Source of the DNA: Thermogemmatispora sp042408735
Lineage (GTDB): Bacteria > Chloroflexota > Ktedonobacteria > Ktedonobacterales > Ktedonobacteraceae
DNA length: 64,000 nt
Assembly: GCF_042408735.1 (NCBI RefSeq)
Contig: NZ_JBHOQV010000126.1
Coordinates: 1 to 64,000, forward strand
Direction: 5' to 3'
The notes beneath the pieces are model-generated. The model did not search any database, was not told the DNA's origin, and saw nothing but the letters and a program-made list of their open reading frames with translations. Shown in pieces: positions 7,642 through 16,594 of this stretch. A program made the translations under genes and the position numbers. The stretch's first letter is position 1. Every line of letters begins with the position of its first letter.

Positions 7642-9930
7642 ATGAGCCGAGATGGACAGGCTCAGCCAGGGCAAGAGCGGCTTGAAGCCCTGCTGGCCTC
7701 AATGACCCTTGAAGAGAAGGCCGGGCAACTCATCCAGTATTTTTACTTTCCGGATTTCGCTCTGCAAACCACCTTTGTTGAGGAGGAGATCCGCGCTGGG
7801 CGGGTAGGCAGCCTTCTTTTTGTAGCTGATCCTGCCCTGACCAACCGTCTCCAGCGCCTGGCCGTTGAAGAGAGTCGCCTGGGGATTCCGCTGCTCTTTG
7901 GTTTCGATGTCATTCATGGCCTGCGCACGATCTTCCCGGTGCCGCTAGGATTGGCGGCCTCCTGGGACCCTCAGTTGGTCGAGCGGGTGCAGGCCGTGGC
8001 GGCTCGTGAGGCCCGCGCAGTCGGCATTCACTGGGCCTTTGCTCCAATGGTAGATATCGCCCGCGACCCCCGTTGGGGCCGCATTGTCGAGGGGGCGGGT
8101 GAGGATCCCTATCTGGGGGCGCGTCTGGCCGCCGCCCACGTGCGCGGCTTCCAGGGAGAAGGCATCGATACTGGTGAGCACATTGCGGCAGGCCCCAAGC
8201 ACTTCGTTGGCTACGGGGCTGCTCTGGGCGGGCGCGACTACGATGAAGTCAATCTTTCCGAGAGTGAGCTACGCAATCTCTATCTTCCCCCCTTTGCGGC
8301 AGCAGTTGAGGCAGGCGCCGAAAATATTATGAGTTCCTATGTGGGCATCAACGGCGTGCCAGCGGCGGCTGATCGCCGGCTGCTCACGGAGGTGCTGCGG
8401 CGTGAGCTGGGCTTCCGGGGCTTCATTGTGAGCGATGCCAACGCTGTCCTTGACCTGACTACGCACGGTCTGACGCGCGACGAGCGGGAGGCGGCCCGGC
8501 GCGCCCTGGAGGCCGGGCTGGATATGGAGATGGCTCTAGGCGTTCAGTTTCTGGGTGAGTCTGGGCCGGCGGCGCGCCCTGCGGCCTTTGCAACCCTCCC
8601 AGAGGCGGTACGGGCCGGTGTGATCGATGAGCGCTTGCTCGACGAGGCGGTCAGGCGGGTGCTGGCCCTTAAGTTCCGCCTGGGCCTTTTCGAGCGGCCC
8701 TACGTCGACGAAGATCGCGCCAGCACGATCTTGAACGCGCCTGCTCACCGCGAGCAGGCGCGCGTAGCTGCCGAGCGTTCGGCAGTCCTGCTGCGCAATA
8801 CGGGAATCTTGCCGCTCGACCGGACAAGACTGCGTCGGCTGGCCGTCCTTGGTCCACTGGCGTCGGACAAGCGAGCGACTCTTGGTCCCTGGGTCTTCGT
8901 GCCCGACCTGGAGGGCACGGTGACCGTGCTGGACGGGCTGCGCCAGGTAGCAGGCTCAGCTTTACAGGTCGACTATGCCCCTGGGGTACCGATGCCGACG
9001 CGCCCCATTCCTTCGCCGTTTGCCGCCCTCGACCAGCTCGTTCCCGGAGCCTCAACGATGGCCAGCCCAGCTTTTGATGAGCAAGCCGAGTTTGAGCGAG
9101 CCGTGGCACTGGCCCGCTCCGCCGATGTGGCCGTGCTCGTCCTGGGGGAGGCGGCGGATATGAGTGGCGAGGCGGCCTCGCGCTCAACGCTTGACCTGCC
9201 GGGTCGCCAGCAGGAGCTGCTGGAGGCGGTTGCGGCAACGGGCACCCCGATTGTCCTGGTGCTGCTCTGTGGCCGGCCTCTTGATCTCCGTCGGGTCGTT
9301 GAGCGCACGGCGGCGATCCTGGTGGCCTGGCACCCAGGCAGCGAGGGGGGGAATGCCGTCGCCAGGCTCCTCTTTGGCGAGGTGGCTCCTGGGGGCAAGC
9401 TGCCCGTGAGCTGGCCGCGCAGCGTGGGGCAGGTACCCTTGATCTACGCACATCTGCGCTCCCATCAACCCCAGACGAGTGGACTCCGCTACTGGGAAGA
9501 GGAGAGCACGCCGCTCTATCCTTTCGGCTTCGGCCTCAGCTATGGCGAAGTAGAGTACAGCGATCTGCAGCTGAGCGCCCCCTTGATCGGTCTGCACGAT
9601 ACGCTTGAGGTGAGCGTTGTGCTGCACAATCGATCGGAGCGGCCTGTTGAGGAGGTAGCCCAGCTCTATCTCCATCAGCGCTATGGACGGGCGGCCCGCC
9701 CGGTCCGTGAGCTGAAAGCCTTCGAGCGGGTCAGCTTGGCCCCCGGAGAGCGGCGCACGCTGCGTTTCGTGCTCGGAGCGGAGGCCCGGCGCTACTGGAG
9801 TGCCGCGGCAGGGGCCTATGTCCTCGACGAATCAGTCTTTGACCTGTGGGTCGGTGGATCGTCGCAGGCCTCTTTGCATGCTGAGTTCGCCGTTCAGGCC
9901 CAGAAGGATGGGAGCGGAGCACTCTCCTGA
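7642..9930 (+). CDS. Glycoside hydrolase family 3 beta-glucosidase-type enzyme
   Basis: About 762 residues with the standard GH3 order. The N-terminal TIM barrel contains FDVIHGLRTIFPVPLGLAAS and KHFVGYGA, with the nucleophile motif GFRGFIVSDANAV (Asp near residue 263). An alpha/beta sandwich follows (VLVLGEAADMSGEAASRSTL). The C-terminus is a fibronectin III-like domain with the PLYPFGFGLSYG motif before it. No signal peptide is seen, so it should work in the cytoplasm on imported beta-linked oligosaccharides. The frame also offers an ATG at 7618, but GGAGGA at 7623-7628 points to 7642. A hairpin follows the stop. The GH43 gene downstream suggests a plant-polysaccharide role, although a TnpB scar separates them and they need not be co-transcribed. 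Exact substrate is not predictable. Confidence 0.9.
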   Translation: MSRDGQAQPGQERLEALLASMTLEEKAGQLIQYFYFPDFALQTTFVEEEIRAGRVGSLLFVADPALTNRLQRLAVEESRLGIPLLFGFDVIHGLRTIFPVPLGLAASWDPQLVERVQAVAAREARAVGIHWAFAPMVDIARDPRWGRIVEGAGEDPYLGARLAAAHVRGFQGEGIDTGEHIAAGPKHFVGYGAALGGRDYDEVNLSESELRNLYLPPFAAAVEAGAENIMSSYVGINGVPAAADRRLLTEVLRRELGFRGFIVSDANAVLDLTTHGLTRDEREAARRALEAGLDMEMALGVQFLGESGPAARPAAFATLPEAVRAGVIDERLLDEAVRRVLALKFRLGLFERPYVDEDRASTILNAPAHREQARVAAERSAVLLRNTGILPLDRTRLRRLAVLGPLASDKRATLGPWVFVPDLEGTVTVLDGLRQVAGSALQVDYAPGVPMPTRPIPSPFAALDQLVPGASTMASPAFDEQAEFERAVALARSADVAVLVLGEAADMSGEAASRSTLDLPGRQQELLEAVAATGTPIVLVLLCGRPLDLRRVVERTAAILVAWHPGSEGGNAVARLLFGEVAPGGKLPVSWPRSVGQVPLIYAHLRSHQPQTSGLRYWEEESTPLYPFGFGLSYGEVEYSDLQLSAPLIGLHDTLEVSVVLHNRSERPVEEVAQLYLHQRYGRAARPVRELKAFERVSLAPGERRTLRFVLGAEARRYWSAAAGAYVLDESVFDLWVGGSSQASLHAEFAVQAQKDGSGALS

Positions 9931-9942
9931 CCTCATGAGGTC

Positions 9943-9977
9943 GGCGGGAGGCGCTGGTCTAGTGGCGACCTCCCGCC
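9943..9977 (+). terminator. Terminator-like hairpin after GH3 gene
   Basis: GGCGGGAGG (9943-9951) and CCTCCCGCC (9969-9977) form a perfect 9-bp stem with a 17-base loop, 12 bases after the GH3 stop. There is no U-run, so intrinsic termination is uncertain. Confidence 0.5.
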
Positions 9978-10030
9978 TTCCAGACAGGAGAAAGCCCGCT
10001 GCTTGGCCGGGGTGCTTCCTGGCGTGGCCC

Positions 10031-10106
10031 CGTCCACGCCAGCGCCGAGGAAGTGGTCTATCTGGGGGAGCCATATGTGTCGCGCCGTATGGTGGGACCA
10101 GCGTGA
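10031..10106 (+). pseudogene. Orphan 3' tail of an aldo/keto reductase gene
   Basis: Translates as SAEEVVYLGEPYVSRRMVGP plus one residue and a stop. It is closely similar to the last 22 or so codons of the intact aldo/keto reductase ending at 41378 (SAEEVAYLEEPYVPHRMVGP). No upstream reductase sequence is present. It continues directly into a TnpB scar, just as the intact gene does. Confidence 0.75.
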
Positions 10107-10945
10107 GCCAGCTCGCTCTGTCTCGCATCATCCCGAGCTGCTCCGCCTGTGGTCCAACGGGCGGAGTAGCCCGGAATGGGTCTTCTTAGCCTCAGCCAGC
10201 CGCCCCAGGTCAAGACCGTCGAGCGTCTCACGGTCATCGAGCGCAAGAGGTTGCTCGTGGGACAGCTCAGCCGTGCGCTGGCTCGGGGTACCAGATCCTC
10301 CAGCTTCGGAAACGCAGGCCACAGCGCTCGGAAGTAATCTCAACGAGACGAAGGCGCGCGTGGCGGTCGATCACCGCGAGCGCGCCTGCAGCGGAAGCTG
10401 GCGGCTCGCCTGGTCCGGCATTGGGACCGGCACACAGTGTCCGGTGGGTGTTCACATGGCTGCGCTATCGGCGACGGCCCCGCCCCCAGACCGGCGCGCA
10501 GGCCATGGCGAAGCGCCTCCTGACATGGACCCCTCCGCAGGCAGCCCCAGCCCTCGAAGGGTTGCAGACCCTTCCACTACAGAACGAGCAGCTCTGGGGG
10601 AGGGCCTGAGGGCGACGGCTCGCGCTGTGGCAGGGGGCTGCTCCGGCGCTGGGCGGAGCAGCAGGTCCACGAGCGAGGGCGGCCCATGGCGGAGGCCGAC
10701 TCTGTCCATACCAGTCAGCGCTGTGCCCGCTCTGGGCGATGGGGAACCGGTCGCCGACATGCCTTCACCTGTTCCCACTGCGGGGCCGAGGGCCATGCCG
10801 ATCCCAATGCGATCCACCACAGTCGCGGGCGCGTGCCCTGGACTGCTTTGCGGAGCCGTAGGCGGCTGTCAATCAGCCCTGAAGCCTGGGCCGATCGATC
10901 AGGCTGCGGGCAGGCTCCTGGCTGGAGCCAGGAGTCGTTGACCTA
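10107..10945 (+). pseudogene. tnpB: tnpB remnant, copy A
   Basis: Broken reading frames on the plus strand. The clearest piece (about 10686-10860) reads SQRCARSGRWGTGRRHAFTC and then SHCGAEGHADPNA, the zinc-ribbon of TnpB-family nucleases with one Cys replaced by Ser (CARS). Upstream fragments such as LQRKLAARLVRHW are in other frames, so the RuvC part is scattered and no product is likely. The right end keeps a hairpin, CTCCTGGCT-GG-AGCCAGGAG (10915-10934), typical of IS605-type ends. It ends about 30 bases before the GH43 start. The whole stretch is homologous to 41379-42306. Confidence 0.8.
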
Positions 10946-10966
10946 GTCTTCATCCAGGAGTAGGCC

Positions 10967-12589
10967 ATGCCCTTCACAAATCCGATCATTCCTGGATTTC
11001 ATCCTGACCCAAGCATCTGTCGGGTTGGCGACGATTATTATCTGGTCACCAGCTCCTTCGAGTATGTACCGGGCGTACCGATCTTTCACAGCCGTGACCT
11101 GGTGCATTGGCGCCAGATCGGCTACTGCCTGACCCGTCCTGAGCAGCTTCCCCTCCCGTCGGAGGCCCCATCGCTTGGCATCTTTGCCCCGACGATCCGC
11201 TACCACAATGGCATCTTCTACATGGTCACGACCAATATGGACGTCCTGGAGCGCCGAGGCGGGCGAGCCAACTTCTATGTGACAGCTTCCGATCCGGCTG
11301 GTCCCTGGTCCGATCCCATCTGGCTAGAGCAGGACGGCATCGATCCCTCGCTCTTCTTCGACGACGATGGCCGTGTTTATCTGACCAGCACCTACGCAGC
11401 GGGCGGAAGACGGGATCTGGAGGGAAGCGATCCGGGATGGGGTATCCAGCAGAGCGAGATCGACATCGCGACCGGGAAGCTCTTGACAGAGCCGCATCTC
11501 ATCTGGAAGGGAACCGGTGGGGCCTACCCGGAGGGACCACACCTCTACAAGATCTCCGGGCGCTACTACTTGATGATCGCCGAGGGGGGAACCTCCTATG
11601 GGCATATGGAGACCATAGCGCGCGGCCCCTCCCCCTGGGGACCGTGGGAGGCCTGTCCGCATAACCCGATTTTGAGCCATCGCAGCCTCTGGCGCCCGAT
11701 CCAGGCCACCGGCCATGCCGATCTGGTCCAGGCCCAAGACGGCACCTGGTGGCTGGTCTGTCTCGGAGTGAGGCCGCAGCCCTCACTAGCCCTCCATCAT
11801 CTGGGCCGTGAGACCTTCCTGGCACCGGTCGTCTGGGACACCAACGGCTGGCCGCATGTGGGAGACGAGGGACGCATCAGGACGACAATGGAGCCGGAGC
11901 CGCAGCTTCCCGCTGCGCCCTGGCCACCTTCTCCCGCTCGCGATGACTTCGACCATACCAGGCTTGACTTGCCCTGGAACTTCCTGCGCTGGCCCCCTGC
12001 CGGCAGTTGGTCACTGACCGCACGCCCCGGTTTCCTCCGCCTGATGGGCAACGCCGCCACGCTGGACAACGGTAAAGATCTGGCCTTTGTCGGAAGACGT
12101 CAGGAACATATCCAGTGCCAGGCAGCCACCCGACTGGAATTCGCTCCCCAGCTTGATGGCCATGAAGCCGGCCTGGCCGTCTGGATGAATCGCCACCATC
12201 ACTATGAAATTGCCCTGACTCGCCTCGCAGGGGAAACCTGGATCATTGTCCGCCGGCGCATAGGCAGCCTGGCGGCGGTCGTGGCCCGAGAACGGGTAGA
12301 GGCCGGCCCGGTGACCCTTCTGGTCAGAGCTGAGCAGGAGCCAGACCTGCTTTCCCAGTCGCCCTCCCTCTACATCTTCTCCTATGCTCTGGCGGATGGT
12401 CACGTTCGCGAGCTGGCCCGCGGAGAAGCCCGCTATCTGGCCACAGAGGTAGCTGGTGGTTTCACGGGCGTCTACTTCTCCCTCTATGCGACGACCAATG
12501 GGGAAGCTGGTGTTGCCTGTGCTGACTTCGACTGGTTCGAGTATCAGCCCCGGCCCACTCCTCAGTCCCGACCTGCCGCTGCTCCCTGA
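10967..12589 (+). CDS. Glycoside hydrolase family 43 beta-xylosidase-type enzyme
   Basis: 540 residues. The N-terminal five-bladed beta-propeller shows the GH43 triad: NPIIPGFHPDPS (general base D14), QDGIDPSLFFDDDGRVYL (modulating Asp, about 126) and GAYPEGPHLYK (general acid Glu, about 190). A C-terminal concanavalin-like domain (~325-530) follows, as in GH43 beta-xylosidases of about this length. There is no signal peptide, so a cytoplasmic beta-xylosidase or alpha-L-arabinofuranosidase acting on imported xylooligosaccharides is inferred. AGGAG lies 8 bases before the ATG. The end of the TnpB scar sits immediately upstream, so its promoter must lie inside or before the scar. Confidence 0.9.
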   Translation: MPFTNPIIPGFHPDPSICRVGDDYYLVTSSFEYVPGVPIFHSRDLVHWRQIGYCLTRPEQLPLPSEAPSLGIFAPTIRYHNGIFYMVTTNMDVLERRGGRANFYVTASDPAGPWSDPIWLEQDGIDPSLFFDDDGRVYLTSTYAAGGRRDLEGSDPGWGIQQSEIDIATGKLLTEPHLIWKGTGGAYPEGPHLYKISGRYYLMIAEGGTSYGHMETIARGPSPWGPWEACPHNPILSHRSLWRPIQATGHADLVQAQDGTWWLVCLGVRPQPSLALHHLGRETFLAPVVWDTNGWPHVGDEGRIRTTMEPEPQLPAAPWPPSPARDDFDHTRLDLPWNFLRWPPAGSWSLTARPGFLRLMGNAATLDNGKDLAFVGRRQEHIQCQAATRLEFAPQLDGHEAGLAVWMNRHHHYEIALTRLAGETWIIVRRRIGSLAAVVARERVEAGPVTLLVRAEQEPDLLSQSPSLYIFSYALADGHVRELARGEARYLATEVAGGFTGVYFSLYATTNGEAGVACADFDWFEYQPRPTPQSRPAAAP

Positions 12590-12649
12590 GAGCACTGTCC
12601 AACTGAGCACGGTGAGGAGTGGCCCTTCTCTGTCGTGCACCAACGGTAA

Positions 12650-12708
12650 GCGGGGCCAGGGGACAGGCGGGATAGCGCTGCCTACGTTTACTCCCTCCCT
12701 GGCCCCGC
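12650..12708. terminator. Bidirectional terminator-like hairpin between convergent genes
   Basis: GCGGGGCCAGGG (12650-12661) and CCCTGGCCCCGC (12697-12708) form a perfect 12-bp stem around a 35-base loop, placed midway between the GH43 stop and the receptor stop. Confidence 0.55.
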
Positions 12709-12728
12709 GCCTGGGCAGTGACTGACAC

Positions 12729-14672
12729 TCAGGCGGTACTTCCCTCACGCAGGCGGAAGACCTCGACCGAGCGGCGCAGGTACTCAACGCGCTGCGCCAG
12801 AGCCTCCACATGCTGCGAAGCCTGGCGAGTGTTCACATTCATCTGGCGCGTAGCCTGCGAGAGGCGCTGCATGACCTGGACGATCGAAGTAAACGCCTGC
12901 AACTGGCGAGCCGCCATATCGGTAATGCGCTCAATCTCCCGAGCCTGCAGCTCGACCGCCGCGGAGATTGTCTCCAGAGCGGCCCCCGCCTCCTGAGCCC
13001 GCTCAGCGCCAAAGGCACTTTCGTGCTCAGTTGTGCGCATCGAGCTGGTCACAGCACTAATATCCTGCCGGACTCCCTCGACGATCTGGACAATTGAGCG
13101 CGCCTGGCTATTGGCACGCTCTGCCAGACGCTGGATATCTGCCGCCACCGCCCCAAAACCGCGCACCGACTCCCCCTCGTAGGCCACCAGCGCGGCTGCG
13201 TCCTGAGCCAGACGGTTGGTCTGCTCAACGATAGCGGCAATCACCTCGACCGTGCTGTTGATGGCGCGCGAATGCTCATCGAGCTTCTCAACCTTGGTTG
13301 CGGTAGCCTGGACATTTTCATAGATGCGCTTCAATCCTTCGAGCACCTGCTGAACGGCCTGGCGGCCTTGACGGACATGCTGAAGCGACTCATGCGTGCT
13401 ATTCTGCAGCATATTGGCGCGGTCGGCGATGTGGCGGCTGGAGGCGGCGATGTGCTCGATCTCGCGCGTTGCGCGAGCGATCTGCTGCAGTTGCTGGTCG
13501 CCGGTTTCCACCAGGCGGGCCAGGGCGTCGACAACCACCGTCGTTGAAATAGCCACCTCGCGCGCTGCCCCTTTGACACGCATCACCAGGCTGCTCAGCT
13601 CGGCCAGCATATAGTTAAAGGCATTAGCAATGATCTGCAGCGTCCCGCCGGTCATGCGTGCGCGCCCGCTCAAGTTACCCTGGCTCACCCCGCCAACATC
13701 GCTCACCAGAGCCTCGATCTGCTTCTGCAGGGCATTGCGCTGGTCCTGAATCTCCTGGATCAGGCGAACCATATGGTCAAGCATCGTATTGAGCGAGCGA
13801 GCCACCATAGCGATCTCATCGCGGCCAGTCACGGGGGCTCGCACGCTGGTATCGCCGCGGGCGATCCGGCGTGTCAGACGCGCCAATTGACCCAGTGGGC
13901 GAGCGATCGTCCAATAGACAAAGGTTCCGACCAGCAGCACTACAGCGATGATCAAGACCGCGGCCAGCGTAATCTCAATCGCCGTCTGCGTCACCTGGGG
14001 GGCAGTTACCTCGACCACCTTGTCACCCATGGTCTCAGTGAGGTTGACCAGGTGCGTCCAATCATTTTCCAGCGGGGTATAGGCGCTGTTGGCCTGTTGC
14101 AATAGCTGGCTGGTCTTCGCCGTAGGGCCAGAGGACTGCAAGGCCGCCAGCTCGCGATCTTGGGCCTGTAAGTAGCGTTCCCACTCGCCCGCCAGAATGC
14201 GCTGTACCGTTTGCTGTTGGTCGCTGGCGAGGCCGCGGGTACTGTCCTCGCTCTCCAGCAGGGAGCGAATCGGGGCCATCTGTGGCGAAGTGGCCAGCAG
14301 GTAGTTATGCTGGTAGCTGGCCAGGCCCTGAGCAAAGCTCGTCTCCAGGCTCTTGATCTCGGAGGTCAGGCGCTGACGCAGGGCGGCCAGATCGGTATTG
14401 GGAGCCCCAGCGATATTAGTCGATACGAAGGTCTGGGCCTGGAGAGCGATCAGATCGGCGTGCATATGCTGCAGATTCGCCAACTGAGTCGTGACCACAT
14501 GGACCGCATCGGTACTGACCTGGACCGCCTCGCTGCGGCTATTGAGTGCGTCAATGTAGGCGTGTCCGAGCAGCCAGAGGATGATGCCCGGAATGACAGC
14601 CACCATGATGGCCGCCAGGAAGAGGCGCCGCACGATGGGCGCCTGCGAGATCCATCTCATTGGAGCGATCAT
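12729..14672 (-). CDS. Methyl-accepting chemotaxis-like receptor with HAMP domain
   Basis: 647 residues with classic receptor topology. TM1 lies at ~15-37, an extracytoplasmic helical sensor at ~38-232, TM2 at ~233-256, HAMP at ~257-310 (PLGQLARLTRRIARGD), then a long cytoplasmic coiled coil. At the hairpin tip, where receptors normally read QTNLLALNAAIEAARAGE, this one has QTNRLAQDAAALVAYEGE. The residues that usually contact CheA/CheW are therefore not conserved. It is the last gene of a three-gene minus-strand operon behind a homologous receptor and a solute-binding protein. No che or flagellar genes lie in the window. The true output may be something other than chemotaxis. Confidence 0.85.
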   Translation of the reverse strand: MIAPMRWISQAPIVRRLFLAAIMVAVIPGIILWLLGHAYIDALNSRSEAVQVSTDAVHVVTTQLANLQHMHADLIALQAQTFVSTNIAGAPNTDLAALRQRLTSEIKSLETSFAQGLASYQHNYLLATSPQMAPIRSLLESEDSTRGLASDQQQTVQRILAGEWERYLQAQDRELAALQSSGPTAKTSQLLQQANSAYTPLENDWTHLVNLTETMGDKVVEVTAPQVTQTAIEITLAAVLIIAVVLLVGTFVYWTIARPLGQLARLTRRIARGDTSVRAPVTGRDEIAMVARSLNTMLDHMVRLIQEIQDQRNALQKQIEALVSDVGGVSQGNLSGRARMTGGTLQIIANAFNYMLAELSSLVMRVKGAAREVAISTTVVVDALARLVETGDQQLQQIARATREIEHIAASSRHIADRANMLQNSTHESLQHVRQGRQAVQQVLEGLKRIYENVQATATKVEKLDEHSRAINSTVEVIAAIVEQTNRLAQDAAALVAYEGESVRGFGAVAADIQRLAERANSQARSIVQIVEGVRQDISAVTSSMRTTEHESAFGAERAQEAGAALETISAAVELQAREIERITDMAARQLQAFTSIVQVMQRLSQATRQMNVNTRQASQHVEALAQRVEYLRRSVEVFRLREGSTA

Positions 14673-14756
14673 GGATAATACATTCCCTTCTTGCTTCTTT
14701 GCAGCGTTTCGCCATCAATGCCTACCCGCGGAGGAGCTGCGGGCCGCTCAGACCGC

Positions 14757-16553
14757 TCAGACATGGTGCAAGGCGAGTGCCACCTGCTCGTTGTCGGGAT
14801 AGCTGTAAGGAGACGGCACGGCGTAGGGATTGTGCTCATCGGGCCAGCCCACGAAACGGGCCGTCGTGTATTCGTACCAATTGACGCTGTACAGCAGCGG
14901 GATCGAAGGTAACTGCTCCACCATGATGCGCTGCAACCCGTTGAGAGCCTGCTGCTGCACGGCAGGGTCGGTGGAGTGGGCATACTGGGCCAGGAGCTGA
15001 TCGGTAGCGGGATCGCTCCAGCGCTCCCAGTTCGAGGGGGCCGACTTCCCGAGTGGGGCCGTATTGGCGCTATCGAGCAAAGCGTCGTACAGATAGTACG
15101 GAGAAGGGCCGCTATTGGTCCAGGAGATCGCGCTCTCAAAAGAGCCAAGCTGTAAGTTCGAGATATAGGTATTCAGCGGCAGAGCCTGGACCGTCACCTC
15201 AATCCCGATAGCCGCCAGATCCTGGGCCATCAGATTGCAATCCTTCTCCCAGTCGGTCCAGCCCGAGACAACTTCCATACCGAAAGCCAGGCGCCGACCC
15301 TCGCGATCAACAAAGATGCCGTCGCTTCCACGCACAAACCCGGCTTGCTCCAGCAAGCGGATGGCACGGGCCCGATCGACCTGGAAAGAGAGCGAGCGGT
15401 ACTGCGGAGCCAGAAATGAGCGGTAGGAGGGCAGGACAATAGCTGTCGGATGAGGAGGCGGCTCATAGCCATTCTCACCTTCCTTGGAAAGGCGCTCGCG
15501 GTCGATAGCCAGACTGATGGCCTGGCGGACGGCCAGCAGGTTGAAAGGATAGCGCGCCGTGTTGAGGTAAAGCATCACAACAGCGATGGGGGGGAGCCAG
15601 TAACGATTGTGACTCGGATCGCGCGCCACGAAGCTCTGCAGGTTCGAGCTAAAGAGACCAGTCCAGTCAATGGAACCCTGAGCCAGCAATAGATCGGCGC
15701 TGGCATTGGAGACATAAGCGGGGTAGCGCAACTGGCTGATATAGGGCTTACCTGGCTGCCAGTAGTGAGGATTGCGCTCCAGGATGTAGAGGGTGGGATC
15801 AAAGGACTTCAGCATGAAAGGACCAGTGCCGACCGGATTCGGGTTAGCCTCGTGCACAGGATCTTTAACGCGCTCCCAGATATGGCGCGGCACAATATAG
15901 GTCTGGCCGCCGATGTACCACTCTTCTGGGAACGAAGGCTGCTTGAAGGTAATGACCACGCGGTAGGGGTCGGGGTTGGTCACGGCCTGGACAGTGGTCC
16001 AGATACTATGGAGATCGAGGGTCGGAAAACGATGGAGCAGGTTGAGCGTAAAAACGACGTCATCGCTGCTAAAAGGCTGGCCGTCGCTCCAGAGGACGCC
16101 GCGACGGAGCTGGAAGGTAAGCGTCTTGAGGTCGCTGGACCAAGAGAAGCCGGTTGCCAGCCAGGGCTTGATCTGGCCGGTCTCCTGGTTGAAGAAGAGC
16201 AAGGTCTCGTAGATCATACCCTTAGTGCCGCTGAGGGTCGCATTATCGGAGGCGAAAGGGTTGAAGAAGCGCTCGAAGCGTCCATAGGGGCCGGGCACAA
16301 TGGTCAAGGCCCCACCGTACTTGATCTGCGAATCCGACGGTGTGTTGCCTCCCGGCACACTGCCAGGCACGCAGGCCGTCAGCGCCAGGAGCAGAGCCAC
16401 GCTGAGCGACAACAGCCATGACCGGTGTGGAAGCCGACGCCGGTCACCCTGCCGACGGCTGACCAGCAAGCCGAGGCCAGACCGGGCGGAGGCAAGACAG
16501 GGACCATGAGGATCAGAGACGGAGCAAGCATGATCAGGGACAGCGCAGGACAT
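14757..16553 (-). CDS. Family 5 (Opp/Dpp-type) solute-binding lipoprotein
   Basis: 598 residues. A long basic N-terminus leads into a hydrophobic segment ending LLALTACVPG, a lipobox whose Cys would be lipidated by a signal peptidase such as the LspA encoded at 28176-28814. The mature part matches peptide/nickel-type binding proteins: GGALTIVPGPYGRFERFFNPF, YETLLFFNQETGQIKPWLA, TFQLRRGVLWSDGQPFSSDD, VGTGPFMLKSFDP and AVRQAISLAIDRERL. A strong AAGGAGGAGGA precedes this ATG. No permease or ATPase genes are adjacent. It lies between two receptor genes with gaps of 41 and 84 bases, which suggests it may present its ligand to them rather than only feed transport. Confidence 0.85.
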   Translation of the reverse strand: MSCAVPDHACSVSDPHGPCLASARSGLGLLVSRRQGDRRRLPHRSWLLSLSVALLLALTACVPGSVPGGNTPSDSQIKYGGALTIVPGPYGRFERFFNPFASDNATLSGTKGMIYETLLFFNQETGQIKPWLATGFSWSSDLKTLTFQLRRGVLWSDGQPFSSDDVVFTLNLLHRFPTLDLHSIWTTVQAVTNPDPYRVVITFKQPSFPEEWYIGGQTYIVPRHIWERVKDPVHEANPNPVGTGPFMLKSFDPTLYILERNPHYWQPGKPYISQLRYPAYVSNASADLLLAQGSIDWTGLFSSNLQSFVARDPSHNRYWLPPIAVVMLYLNTARYPFNLLAVRQAISLAIDRERLSKEGENGYEPPPHPTAIVLPSYRSFLAPQYRSLSFQVDRARAIRLLEQAGFVRGSDGIFVDREGRRLAFGMEVVSGWTDWEKDCNLMAQDLAAIGIEVTVQALPLNTYISNLQLGSFESAISWTNSGPSPYYLYDALLDSANTAPLGKSAPSNWERWSDPATDQLLAQYAHSTDPAVQQQALNGLQRIMVEQLPSIPLLYSVNWYEYTTARFVGWPDEHNPYAVPSPYSYPDNEQVALALHHV

Positions 16554-16594
16554 TGTCCATCCTCCTCCTTGGCATCGATCCTACTACTGACTGA

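Noticed and set aside
10003..10941. A 312-codon plus-strand frame through TnpB copy A
   Set aside because: Its translation lacks TnpB motifs; the zinc ribbon lies in another frame, so the open frame is fortuitous in GC-rich DNA.
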